A program made the translations under genes and the position numbers. 64,000 nt of DNA from CAYZJB01 sp964602985 (lineage in GTDB: Bacteria; CLD3; SB21), in the NCBI GenBank assembly GCA_964602985.1, contig CAZRTJ010000001.1:236243-300242 (forward strand), in the 5' to 3' direction. This document shows positions 1-8,265 of this stretch, in pieces. Below the pieces are notes generated by a model. That model worked only from the letters and a program-made list of their open reading frames with translations, was not told where the DNA came from and did not search any database. The stretch's first letter is position 1; each line of letters begins with the position of its first letter.

Positions 1-440
1 AAGAAAAGCGTTATGTCGCGATGCATCATCCGTTCACCGCTCCGTTTGACGAGGATATCCCATGCTTCCAGACCGACCCCGGACGGATCCGGGCGAAAGC
101 GTACGATCTGGTGTTAAATGGCAGTGAACTGGGAGGGGGGAGCATCCGCATTCATCAAAAGGATCTGCAGAATCAGATGTTCGACGTACTCGGATTGAGC
201 GCGCAGGAACGTGAGGACAAATTTGGTTTTCTCTTGCGCGCTTTTGAATACGGTGTGCCGCCGCACGGCGGTATCGCGCTGGGTCTGGACCGGATGGTTG
301 CAATGTTGGCCGGTCGGAAGTCGATCCGGGATGTGATCGCATTTCCGAAAACGAACAGCGCCCTGTCTCTGATGGATCAGGCTCCGTCTGTTGTGGAGGC
401 GAGACAGTTGAAGGAGTTGCACATACGCACGATCGAATGA
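1..440 (+). CDS. aspS: Aspartyl-tRNA synthetase, C-terminal part (5' truncated by window edge)
   Basis: Class II aminoacyl-tRNA synthetase that charges tRNA-Asp in the cytoplasm. The open frame enters from the window edge, so only about the last 145 residues are seen. The HHPFTAP block, the ELGGGSIRIH segment and the motif 3 sequence GIALGLDRMVAML with its ATP-binding Arg are all typical of bacterial AspRS. The protein ends normally, a short way past motif 3. Its stop overlaps the next start by four bases (ATGA), so translation of the SemiSWEET-like gene is probably coupled. Whether it charges Asp only or also Asn cannot be judged from this fragment. Confidence 0.96.
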   Translation, partial: EKRYVAMHHPFTAPFDEDIPCFQTDPGRIRAKAYDLVLNGSELGGGSIRIHQKDLQNQMFDVLGLSAQEREDKFGFLLRAFEYGVPPHGGIALGLDRMVAMLAGRKSIRDVIAFPKTNSALSLMDQAPSVVEARQLKELHIRTIE

Positions 441-706
441 TCGAGTGGATCGGTCTGATGGCCGGGGCCATCACCACTGTCGGATTTGCACCGCAAGTGA
501 TTCGCAGTTGGCGAACCAGACATGTTGCGGATCTTTCCATTTGGCAGCCCGTGGTACTGCTGGGAGGAATGATGGCCTGGCTGGTGTATGGGATTTTCCG
601 GGACAGTTTGGCGATCATTCTCACGAATATTTTTTCCATTCTACTGAACCTGGTACTCGTTTATCTTAAGATCCGTTATCGACATAACGTGGAGGAACAC
701 GCATGA
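437..706 (+). CDS. SemiSWEET/PQ-loop family small membrane transporter
   Basis: 89-residue inner-membrane protein with three hydrophobic segments (about residues 4-20, 35-53 and 58-77). The PQ motif lies in GFAPQVIRSW near residue 18. This is the size and three-helix layout of bacterial SemiSWEETs, which dimerise to form small sugar carriers. The family assignment is good; the substrate is unknown. Start and stop both sit in ATGA overlaps with aspS and with the alpha-2-macroglobulin gene, which indicates a tightly coupled operon. Confidence 0.85.
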   Translation: MIEWIGLMAGAITTVGFAPQVIRSWRTRHVADLSIWQPVVLLGGMMAWLVYGIFRDSLAIILTNIFSILLNLVLVYLKIRYRHNVEEHA

Positions 707-3700
707 GAAAGAAGATGTCCTACGGAGTTGGCGCCCTGGCAATTCTGATCTGCGGGGTTCTTGTGCTTCAGCAAAACGGATGTCTGACAGCCGACCGCGT
801 CGAGGCACGACCGGTGGCGCCGGGGGTACAGGTATTGTCGGCGACCCCCTCCGGATTGGTACAGGATATTGGTCAGTTCTACGCAGTGACCGCTATTTTC
901 AACCAGCCCATGGTTCCGCTGCAGGCGTTGCCGGCAGGCGATGGGAGCGGCCCCATGGTGATCCGGCCGACCGTGAAGGGGAAATACCGTTGGATGGGAA
1001 CGCAGACGCTTGCATTCATCCCGTCGGATACGCTGCCACTTGCCACACGGTTTGATGTCAAAATTCCGGCCGGAATCAAATCCGTGTCCGGAGAAACGCT
1101 GGCGCGTGAATACGCATGGTCGTTCACGACTCAGCGGCCCGCATTTGTGCGGTCGAATATCTATGAGGGGAGCGATCGGATCACCCTGCAACCCACGATC
1201 TTTCTGGCGTTCAGCCAGGAGCTGTCGATCGCGAGTGCTCGATCCAAAGTCTATCTGATGGAATCGGAAACGGGCAATCGCGTTTCGACAGACATTCAGT
1301 TCGCTTCCGCGGACGAGATCAAGAATACCCTGTCCATGTACAGCTATTCGTACGACGAAGACATGGCGCCTGATTTGGTGGGACGTGTCCTTCGTGTGAA
1401 GCTGCTCCAGAGCTTGCGGCAGGAGTCTGCCTATGAGGTCGTGATGGAGGCCGGGCTGCAGGGCGTCGAAGGGACGCTCGGCACTGAGCAAACCAAGAAA
1501 CTGTCGTTCACCACATATGGACCCCTCAAAGTGGTCGAATTCAAGGAGCCGCAATTTACCAATCATCCAATTCGAGTTCGTTTTACGAATTCTCTCAACA
1601 TGGAGGATGCCAAAGAGCGGATTCGTCTCTCGCCGAGCGCCGCATTGACGGACTTTTTCGAGTCGTGGGACGGCGATTATTATCTGTACTACAATCTGCA
1701 ACCGCGTACGAACTACACGTTGTCCGTGGAGCCGGATCTGACGGACATTTACGGCAACCGGCTGGGTCGGCGAGAGTCAATGAATTTCAATTCTGTGGAT
1801 TATGAGCCTCGTGTGGACTTCAATTCCGGTACTCACGTGATTGAGTCCTATTTGTCGCACCATTTCAATGTCTTTGCGCTGAATCCGGGAATGATCGACG
1901 TCAAAGTCGCCGCGCTGAATCAGAATGACTTGATACGAATCGAGCAGTCGGGCAAAACGGATCATCTGAAGTGGAGTGTGTCGGGTTCCCGCATCCCGAC
2001 GATTCCGGCGAACATTCAGAAGGTCATTCCGATCAACACGGACGACGTCCTGGGATCAATGAAGAGCGGGGCGGTCTGTGTCGAATTGAAACATGCGGGG
2101 TGGTATTCGTCGCGTCGCGCGATTCTGCAGATCACCGATATCGGAATGACTGCCAAGACGTCGCCGACGAAAATCCTCGTCTGGCTGACTTCACTGAAGG
2201 ACGGCAAGCCGTTGCCCGGGGCATGGGTGGAGATACGAGACAAGAACGGCAGTACGAAGTGGCAGGGTAAAGCCAATGCGCGAGGCGTCGCCGAAGCGCC
2301 GGGGTGGACGGATCTCGGACTGACAGCGGAAAGCGAATGGTCGGCGCCTGAGGTATATATTTTTGCGACGCATGGCGAACAGCGGGCCTATTTGTCTCAG
2401 GAGATGTCTCTGGGTCTGTACAATTATTCGATCAATTATAGTTGGGGTCGGGGAGACGCGGATGAGGTCTCCGGCTATGCATTTACCAATCAAGGGATGT
2501 ATCGCCCCGGCGACGATGTCCGGGTGAAGGTGATTGCGCGTGAGCGGCGAAACGACGCCTGGACGATTGCTCAGGGCGACGTCATCGCCAAGGTGCGGGA
2601 TGCAGATTACAAAGAAGTTCTGACCCAAACGCTGACGCTCAATTCGTATGGCGGCTCGGATTTGCAATTTGCGATCGACAAGGATGCGCCATTGGGTTAT
2701 TATCGGATCGATTTTCACGCCGGGGACCGGGTGGTGGCCGGGACGTCCTTTCAGGTTCAGGAATTTCGTCCCGTGGAGGTCGAGGTAACCGTCAAGCCGG
2801 ATCAGCCATCCTACGTGTGGGGTGAGAAAGTGAAGGGAACGCTGGATGGACATTTTCTATTCGGCATGCCGATGAGTCGTGCGCCTGTGCGCTGGCATAT
2901 TTCGCAGCACCCGAGCAGCTTTACGCCGCCGGGGTGGGATGATTACGTGTTCGGTGCAGGTTCGTATGATGACCACTCCTACTACGACGGCTCCAACATT
3001 ATCCTGAGCCGCAATGATACGCTCGATGACAGGGGACTTGCGCCGTTTGAATGGAATTTGGAATCGGACGGCACGGCGAAACGGGGATCGGTGTTGGTAA
3101 TCGAAGGAACGGTTCAGGATAAGAACCGCCAGGAAATCAGCGGCAGAAGCAGTGTCCTGGTTCATCCCGGACAGTTCTACATCGGGCTGCGCCCAAAAAC
3201 GACTTTCCATACCCTGGGTGAGCCGTTCAACGTGCAGGTACTGGCTGTAAACGCTGATGGGACGCCGCTTCCGGGGAAGAGTCTGAAAATTGAATTGATC
3301 CGGCAGGAATGGACGTCCGTTCGTCAGAAGACAGCGAGCGGGGACTTCGAATGGATCTCAACGTCCTTTGACACGACGGAGTCGTCTTTTGCGGGGGAGA
3401 CGTTGGCTCAGCCCCGTGAGGTGTCGTTGCAGCCAAGGAAAACGGGCTATTATCGAATACGTGCAACCGGTAAGGACGGAAACGGGAACGGGATTGCAAC
3501 TGAATGCTATTTCTACGTGACGGGCGCCGGCTATGCCAGCTGGCGGATGTCGAATGACGACAAAATCGAACTTGTGTGCGACAAACGGGCGTACAAGCCG
3601 GGAGACGTCGCCCGGATATTGGTTAAATCGCCGTATGCGAGGGCGCAGGCGATGATCACGGTCGAGCGGGAAGGCATTTTGGAATATCGGACGACGGAAT

Positions 3701-6294
3701 GGGTGGGGAATTCTTCCACGTTGGAAATTCCCATTCGCAGTACGTATGCACCCAATTGCTTTGTCTCCGTCGTTTTGCTTCAGGGTCGCACCGCGTTGCC
3801 AACGGCCGGCCGCAGCGACGATCTGGGCAAGCCGGCTTTCAAGATGGGGTACATCGAACTGCCGGTCAGTCCGGACGAGAATCGTCTGAAGGTCCAGTTG
3901 ACCATGAGCAAGACCCGGTACGCGCCGAACGAATGGGTGGACCTCGATATTGAAGTAACAGACAAGAGCGGCCGGGGAAGGATCGCCGAGGCCGTCGTGT
4001 ATGTGCAGGACATCGGTGTGCTGAATCTCTCCGGGTACGCGACTCCGAATCCCTTTGAGCATTTTTACAGTCGCCGGGCGTTGTCCGTGAAGACCATGGA
4101 GTCCCGCAAGTTTATTCTTGAGCAGTTGGCTGAGAAGGACCTTCGCGACAAAGGATTGTCCGGCGGCGGAGGCGGCGAGGATGAAATGGCGGCCATCGCT
4201 GTGCGCAAGGACTTCCGGTCCTGTGTGTATTGGAACCCGGGCGTGACAACGGATGCATCGGGGCGGGCCCGAGTTCGCTTTCAAATGCCGGAAAATCTAA
4301 GCGGATTTCGTGTCATGGCGGTCGCGCAAACGGCGACCTCGCAATTTGGCAGTGCAGAGAAGACCATCACAGTCAGCAAAGATCTGATGCTGCGTCCGGC
4401 GCTGCCGCGATTTGCGCGAGTGGGGGATCGACTGGAAGCCGGTGTGATCGTCCATAATTATTCGGACAACGACGGAACCGTCAAGATCCAGGTGGACGCG
4501 GCCGGGATGGAAGTGGGGGAGGACGCTGTCAAGACGATTGCGTTGAAGAAGGGCGGCGCAGAAGAAGTTCGATATGCATTTCGCGTGCGGGATGAAAATG
4601 TCGGACGATTTACCTTCAAAGCCGCCATGGGGAGTCTGACCGACGGCGTAGAAGTGACGATTCCACTGCGGATGCCGTCGATTCTGGAGACGGTCGCCAT
4701 GAGCGGGAGCGCCACGGAGTCCAAACAGGAGGCGGTGCGCGTACCCAAAGCGGTGGCATCGGGTAAGGGGGGGCTGGACATCCGGACATCGTCAACGGCC
4801 CTGGTCGACCTGGATGCATCGATGAGTTATCTTTTTGAGTATCCATACGGTTGTTTGGAGCAGAAGACCTCGCGCGCCCTGCCGATGATCTTGTTTGGCG
4901 ACGTTGTCGAAGCGTTCGGATTGCCGGGGATCAAAGGGTCGGAGCATGCGATTCCGGAAACGATTCAGGAATACTTGGACGAAGTGGGTGACTACCAGAC
5001 CTACAGCGGCGGGTTTTCGTATTGGAAGGGCAGTCCGTATGAGTCCGCCTATGTCAGCGCGTATGCGATGATGGCGCTGACCAAAGCGCGGCAACAGGGT
5101 TATCGGGTCAATCAATCCGTGTTTGACAAGGGTATCAATTACCTGAAGACTGCGGTTCGTCAAACCGGCTTTGATGCGTATGGGTTGTTTTACTGGCACA
5201 CCACGAGGGCGTTTGCATTGAGCGTATTGGCGGACAATCGGTACTATGATGCCTCGGCGGCGGAATTGTTGTTTCAGCGTCGGGATGAATTACCGCTGTA
5301 TGCCCGCGCGATGCTGTTGCGCGCGATCGTTTTGGGGAAAGGCAACTCTTCCATGATCGCGGAACTGCGGCGAGATTTGACGAACGCCATCAAAATGAAT
5401 CCGACGACGGCGCATTTTGAAGAGCCTGCGGATTACGGGATGAGTTGGTGTTTTCATTCCAACGTTCGGACGACCGCGGCGATTCTGGAAACCTTTCTAG
5501 CCATCGATGGGACCAACGTGCCGTGGGCCGAAAAAGTGATCAAGTATTTGCTGCAAGATCGCAAGAGCGGACGCTGGCGCACGACTCAGGAAAATGTCTA
5601 TGCGTTTTGGGCGATGGGATCTTACTTCCGGACATTTGAGGCAGAAACTCCGAATTTTCAGACGCAGGTAATGCTGGACGGCGCTCAGATCCTCCAAGCG
5701 GTCTATCAGGGCCGCACCGTGAAGGCCGTGTCGGTCGAGTTGCCATTGGATCCCATGCGGAGGGATGTGGATATTCCACTGATGTTGACAAAGAACGGAC
5801 CGGGTCGGTTGTACTACACGGTCCGCATGACGTATTCGCCCCTGCAGGGGGTTTCCGCTCGCGACGAAGGCATGTCCATCCAGAAGAGTTATGAGAATCT
5901 CAAGGGTGAAGTCGTGTCCGGATTCCGCGGTGGGGAGACCTACCGAGTCCGCCTTGTCGTAAAGACGGCCCAGGACAGGCAGTTCGTCGCCTTGGATGAT
6001 CCGCTTCCCGCCGGTCTGGAGGCTCTCAACACGAGTCTGGCAACCACACAAACCCGGCACGAGACGAAGACGTACCGCAGTTGGTGGAAGGGCGGTTTCC
6101 ATCGTTCCGAAATGCGGGATGATCGAGTGGTGGCCTTTGCGGATTACTTGAACTCGGGCAGTCACTCGTTCACGTACCTTGTACGCGCAACAACTCTGGG
6201 ACAATTTGCGGTGCCTCCGACCAAAGCCGAAGCCATGTATGAACCGGAGGTCTTTGGTCGTACCGAAAATCGCGTCGTCGAGATTCGTCCATGA
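703..6294 (+). CDS. Bacterial alpha-2-macroglobulin family protein with intact thioester motif
   Basis: 1863-residue exported protein. A hydrophobic N-terminal segment (about 5-22) is followed by Cys27 in QNGC. This is a weak lipobox, so it may be a lipoprotein or simply anchored. Macroglobulin-like beta domains follow. The conserved A2M block (CVYWNPGVTTD..G.ARV.F..PENLSGFRVMAVA) begins near residue 1172. The thioester motif CLEQ is at residues 1384-1387, inside the helical thioester domain. Bacterial A2Ms trap proteases in the periplasm and are thought to protect the envelope. Many are encoded beside penicillin-binding protein 1C; no pbpC is present here. Instead it is sandwiched by four-base overlaps between a SemiSWEET gene and moaD. 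Confidence 0.93.
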   Translation: MRKKMSYGVGALAILICGVLVLQQNGCLTADRVEARPVAPGVQVLSATPSGLVQDIGQFYAVTAIFNQPMVPLQALPAGDGSGPMVIRPTVKGKYRWMGTQTLAFIPSDTLPLATRFDVKIPAGIKSVSGETLAREYAWSFTTQRPAFVRSNIYEGSDRITLQPTIFLAFSQELSIASARSKVYLMESETGNRVSTDIQFASADEIKNTLSMYSYSYDEDMAPDLVGRVLRVKLLQSLRQESAYEVVMEAGLQGVEGTLGTEQTKKLSFTTYGPLKVVEFKEPQFTNHPIRVRFTNSLNMEDAKERIRLSPSAALTDFFESWDGDYYLYYNLQPRTNYTLSVEPDLTDIYGNRLGRRESMNFNSVDYEPRVDFNSGTHVIESYLSHHFNVFALNPGMIDVKVAALNQNDLIRIEQSGKTDHLKWSVSGSRIPTIPANIQKVIPINTDDVLGSMKSGAVCVELKHAGWYSSRRAILQITDIGMTAKTSPTKILVWLTSLKDGKPLPGAWVEIRDKNGSTKWQGKANARGVAEAPGWTDLGLTAESEWSAPEVYIFATHGEQRAYLSQEMSLGLYNYSINYSWGRGDADEVSGYAFTNQGMYRPGDDVRVKVIARERRNDAWTIAQGDVIAKVRDADYKEVLTQTLTLNSYGGSDLQFAIDKDAPLGYYRIDFHAGDRVVAGTSFQVQEFRPVEVEVTVKPDQPSYVWGEKVKGTLDGHFLFGMPMSRAPVRWHISQHPSSFTPPGWDDYVFGAGSYDDHSYYDGSNIILSRNDTLDDRGLAPFEWNLESDGTAKRGSVLVIEGTVQDKNRQEISGRSSVLVHPGQFYIGLRPKTTFHTLGEPFNVQVLAVNADGTPLPGKSLKIELIRQEWTSVRQKTASGDFEWISTSFDTTESSFAGETLAQPREVSLQPRKTGYYRIRATGKDGNGNGIATECYFYVTGAGYASWRMSNDDKIELVCDKRAYKPGDVARILVKSPYARAQAMITVEREGILEYRTTEWVGNSSTLEIPIRSTYAPNCFVSVVLLQGRTALPTAGRSDDLGKPAFKMGYIELPVSPDENRLKVQLTMSKTRYAPNEWVDLDIEVTDKSGRGRIAEAVVYVQDIGVLNLSGYATPNPFEHFYSRRALSVKTMESRKFILEQLAEKDLRDKGLSGGGGGEDEMAAIAVRKDFRSCVYWNPGVTTDASGRARVRFQMPENLSGFRVMAVAQTATSQFGSAEKTITVSKDLMLRPALPRFARVGDRLEAGVIVHNYSDNDGTVKIQVDAAGMEVGEDAVKTIALKKGGAEEVRYAFRVRDENVGRFTFKAAMGSLTDGVEVTIPLRMPSILETVAMSGSATESKQEAVRVPKAVASGKGGLDIRTSSTALVDLDASMSYLFEYPYGCLEQKTSRALPMILFGDVVEAFGLPGIKGSEHAIPETIQEYLDEVGDYQTYSGGFSYWKGSPYESAYVSAYAMMALTKARQQGYRVNQSVFDKGINYLKTAVRQTGFDAYGLFYWHTTRAFALSVLADNRYYDASAAELLFQRRDELPLYARAMLLRAIVLGKGNSSMIAELRRDLTNAIKMNPTTAHFEEPADYGMSWCFHSNVRTTAAILETFLAIDGTNVPWAEKVIKYLLQDRKSGRWRTTQENVYAFWAMGSYFRTFEAETPNFQTQVMLDGAQILQAVYQGRTVKAVSVELPLDPMRRDVDIPLMLTKNGPGRLYYTVRMTYSPLQGVSARDEGMSIQKSYENLKGEVVSGFRGGETYRVRLVVKTAQDRQFVALDDPLPAGLEALNTSLATTQTRHETKTYRSWWKGGFHRSEMRDDRVVAFADYLNSGSHSFTYLVRATTLGQFAVPPTKAEAMYEPEVFGRTENRVVEIRP

Positions 6295-6536
6295 AGATCG
6301 TGGTGAAGTTATTTGCCATGTGCAGGGATGTTGTGGGCGAGGAGTCGGTGCGGCTCGACCTGCCCGGCGGATCAAAGGCCTCGGACGTGTGGGACGTCCT
6401 GGTTCGGCAATTTCCGGCCCTCGTGCCGTACCGTTCCATCAGTCGTGTCGCGATCAACATGAAGTATGCCGACGAATCAGAGGCAATGAAGGATGGCGAC
6501 GAGGTGTGCGTGATCCCACCGGTGAGCGGCGGATGA
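6291..6536 (+). CDS. moaD: Molybdopterin synthase small (sulfur carrier) subunit MoaD
   Basis: 81-residue ubiquitin-fold sulfur carrier. The C-terminus ends in VSGG; the terminal Gly-Gly is adenylated by MoeB and then thiocarboxylated, and this thiocarboxylate supplies sulfur for making molybdopterin from precursor Z. The opening MKIVVKLFA..RD and the central hydrophobic strands fit the MoaD/ThiS family. ATGA overlaps link it to the A2M gene upstream and to moaE downstream. Other molybdenum-cofactor genes are not in the window. Confidence 0.93.
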   Translation: MKIVVKLFAMCRDVVGEESVRLDLPGGSKASDVWDVLVRQFPALVPYRSISRVAINMKYADESEAMKDGDEVCVIPPVSGG

Positions 6537-6976
6537 TTCGTACCGACCGACTTTGGGTGCAGGTTCAGACGGAGACCATTGCCGTCCAGGCTGTCCTGGA
6601 CTTCGTAACGGCGGCGAACTGTGGTGCGGTCAATTGCTTCATCGGGACGGTGCGGGACCACATCGATGGACGTACGGTTTCTTCCATGGAGTACGAGGGG
6701 TATGCGGAAATGGCCGAACGGGAGATGGAGAGAATCTGTCGGCTTGCCGGGGACCGGTGGGCTATTCACCGTCTGTGTGTGCACCATCGCCTCGGTCATC
6801 TGCAACTGACGGAAGCCAGTATTGTAGTGGCGGTGTCCGCCCCGCACCGCCGCGATGTATTTGAGACCGCACAGTTCATCATGGACGCCGTCAAGAAAGA
6901 CGTTCCGATTTGGAAGCGCGAGCATTTTGCGGATGGCCAAGTCCAGTGGCAGAACGAGCCACCGGCGGGTGGGTGA
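6533..6976 (+). CDS. moaE: Molybdopterin synthase catalytic subunit MoaE
   Basis: 147-residue cytoplasmic enzyme. With MoaD it forms the heterotetramer that inserts two sulfurs into cyclic pyranopterin monophosphate. The family signatures are visible: NCFIGTVRDH near residue 39, an EYEGYAEMAE segment, the HRLGHL block and VPIWKREHF close to the C-terminus, which carries the catalytic Lys residues. The ATG at 6533 is chosen because it overlaps the moaD stop and gives the usual length. The open frame continues further upstream only as a shadow of the A2M gene. Confidence 0.94.
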   Translation: MIRTDRLWVQVQTETIAVQAVLDFVTAANCGAVNCFIGTVRDHIDGRTVSSMEYEGYAEMAEREMERICRLAGDRWAIHRLCVHHRLGHLQLTEASIVVAVSAPHRRDVFETAQFIMDAVKKDVPIWKREHFADGQVQWQNEPPAGG

Positions 6977-7076
6977 AGCGATTCCCGAACGCGTCTTTCC
7001 CTGCCGCCTTGGTATCGACACAAGAGAATCGCGTTGATCGTTCGTCTGCCACGTGGGGGATCCGCTGAAAAATACC

Positions 7077-7105
7077 TTGATTGAAGAATGGCCATTCGGT
7101 ACTTT
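7077..7105 (+). promoter_or_regulatory. Candidate sigma70-type promoter for the lipoprotein/two-component operon
   Basis: TTGATT at 7077-7082 and TACTTT at 7100-7105 are separated by 17 bases. This lies in the 185-base gap after moaE and about 57 bases before the next start. The -10 hexamer and following bases (TACTTTGATGAC) resemble those of the promoter at 49669. Confidence 0.5.
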
Positions 7106-7161
7106 GATGACGTTCTTTCACCAGCGATTGATCCACATACCACTCGATCGAGGTTGACGTG

Positions 7162-8220
7162 ATGCGTACATTGGGAAAGTATTCGGCTGTCCTGATTTCA
7201 CTCTTTCTTGCAAGTTGCGGTTCGTCCAAGGACACATCGTATGCCACCGATCCGGAGTTGGAGGCGCTCTTTCAAGGGTCCGATTACAAATCGCTGACGG
7301 ACGCGGCCCGGTACGATATCGCACAGTATTTTCTGAAGCACCATGATTCGACCAACGGCCGTGCCATTTTGGAGGACATTGCCACGTATAATTCCTACGT
7401 GTCGTCCGTAAAGTATCAGTTGGCCCGAATTTATCTGCTGGAAGAAACGATTACCTTTGCCGCCAAGACGGAGAAAGACGAAGGCGGTCAGATCGTTCGA
7501 AACGGGAAGGAATTGGGGGAATCCATCCTGAAGGAAATCCTCGGCGAGTCTCCGGATTTCATGGCCGCGTATTCGGATTTGATGATGCTTGCGCTGCAAC
7601 GAGGCGACACGACCTCCTTCGAAGACTATTACCGTCAGGCCAGTGAACGAGAAAAGACTTTTCTCGCCTCGGATTATCGGATTGGCTATCTGACGGTGCA
7701 GGACCGGGAGAATCCGAAATCGTGGGATGAAGGCACGCAGGTGTTTCGCAAGGCCAAGGACACCTACCTGGAACTGTATGAATCGTACAAGAATCTCGGG
7801 GACATTCAGCGCGTCCAATTTCTCGATACGATGGCGTACCGGTCCTATCGAAAAGCGCTGGAATATCCCACAGAAGCGTATGACCTGTTTCTTGTGTATT
7901 ATCACCTCTCGGAGGTATCCGCACGGATATACGAAGCGCGTGGAGATTCGCGCTATCGGAGTGAAGCCGTGGAGTATGCCTGTCGGAGTCTGAGCCTGTT
8001 TCCGGGCTATACGCCCGCACTGTCCATGATTCGGCGCCTCGCCAACGTCCAGTCGGCGGCGGATTCCGTGAAGAGCCCCGCCGAGTATGCCTCCCCGTTC
8101 CAGAGCTACTGCACCGCCCAGCACTCGGACATGAAGATTCAGTCTGTGACGACTAACCCGGGAGCGATTCCGCGAAGTATTTATCGGGAGACCATCCGCG
8201 ACAAGAAGAGCAAGAAATAA
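7162..8220 (+). CDS. Lipoprotein with TPR-like helical body, function unknown
   Basis: 352-residue protein. It has a short signal peptide and the lipobox LASC (Cys about residue 19), so it should be lipid-anchored. The rest is alpha-helical with Tyr, Leu and Ala spacing like tetratricopeptide repeats (for example YQLARIYLLEE and YDLFLVYYHLSEVSARIYEARGD). No catalytic motif was recognised. ATG 7162 is preferred over GTG 7159 because GAGG at 7150-7153 then has better spacing. It precedes a sensor kinase and response regulator and may be co-transcribed with them, though a large hairpin separates it from the kinase. Confidence 0.8.
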   Translation: MRTLGKYSAVLISLFLASCGSSKDTSYATDPELEALFQGSDYKSLTDAARYDIAQYFLKHHDSTNGRAILEDIATYNSYVSSVKYQLARIYLLEETITFAAKTEKDEGGQIVRNGKELGESILKEILGESPDFMAAYSDLMMLALQRGDTTSFEDYYRQASEREKTFLASDYRIGYLTVQDRENPKSWDEGTQVFRKAKDTYLELYESYKNLGDIQRVQFLDTMAYRSYRKALEYPTEAYDLFLVYYHLSEVSARIYEARGDSRYRSEAVEYACRSLSLFPGYTPALSMIRRLANVQSAADSVKSPAEYASPFQSYCTAQHSDMKIQSVTTNPGAIPRSIYRETIRDKKSKK

Positions 8221-8252
8221 CAATGGATTCCGCATCATGCGGAACTCCATTG
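8221..8252 (+). terminator. Long intergenic hairpin between lipoprotein and kinase genes
   Basis: The arms 8221-8235 and 8237-8252 are complementary over 15 pairs with a single bulge, centred on 8236. It starts directly after the TAA of the lipoprotein gene and ends 14 bases before the kinase ATG. No T-run follows on the plus strand, so it is not a classical terminator. It could be an mRNA stabiliser, an attenuator or a protein-binding palindrome. Confidence 0.5.
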
Positions 8253-8265
8253 GGACTGCCTGTGT

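Noticed and set aside
6179..6532. Long N-terminal extension of MoaE
   Set aside because: It overlaps the A2M and moaD genes and lacks MoaE similarity; ATG 6533 gives the normal length.
6974..7070. 31-codon frame after moaE
   Set aside because: Too short, no Shine-Dalgarno and no sign of a conserved peptide.
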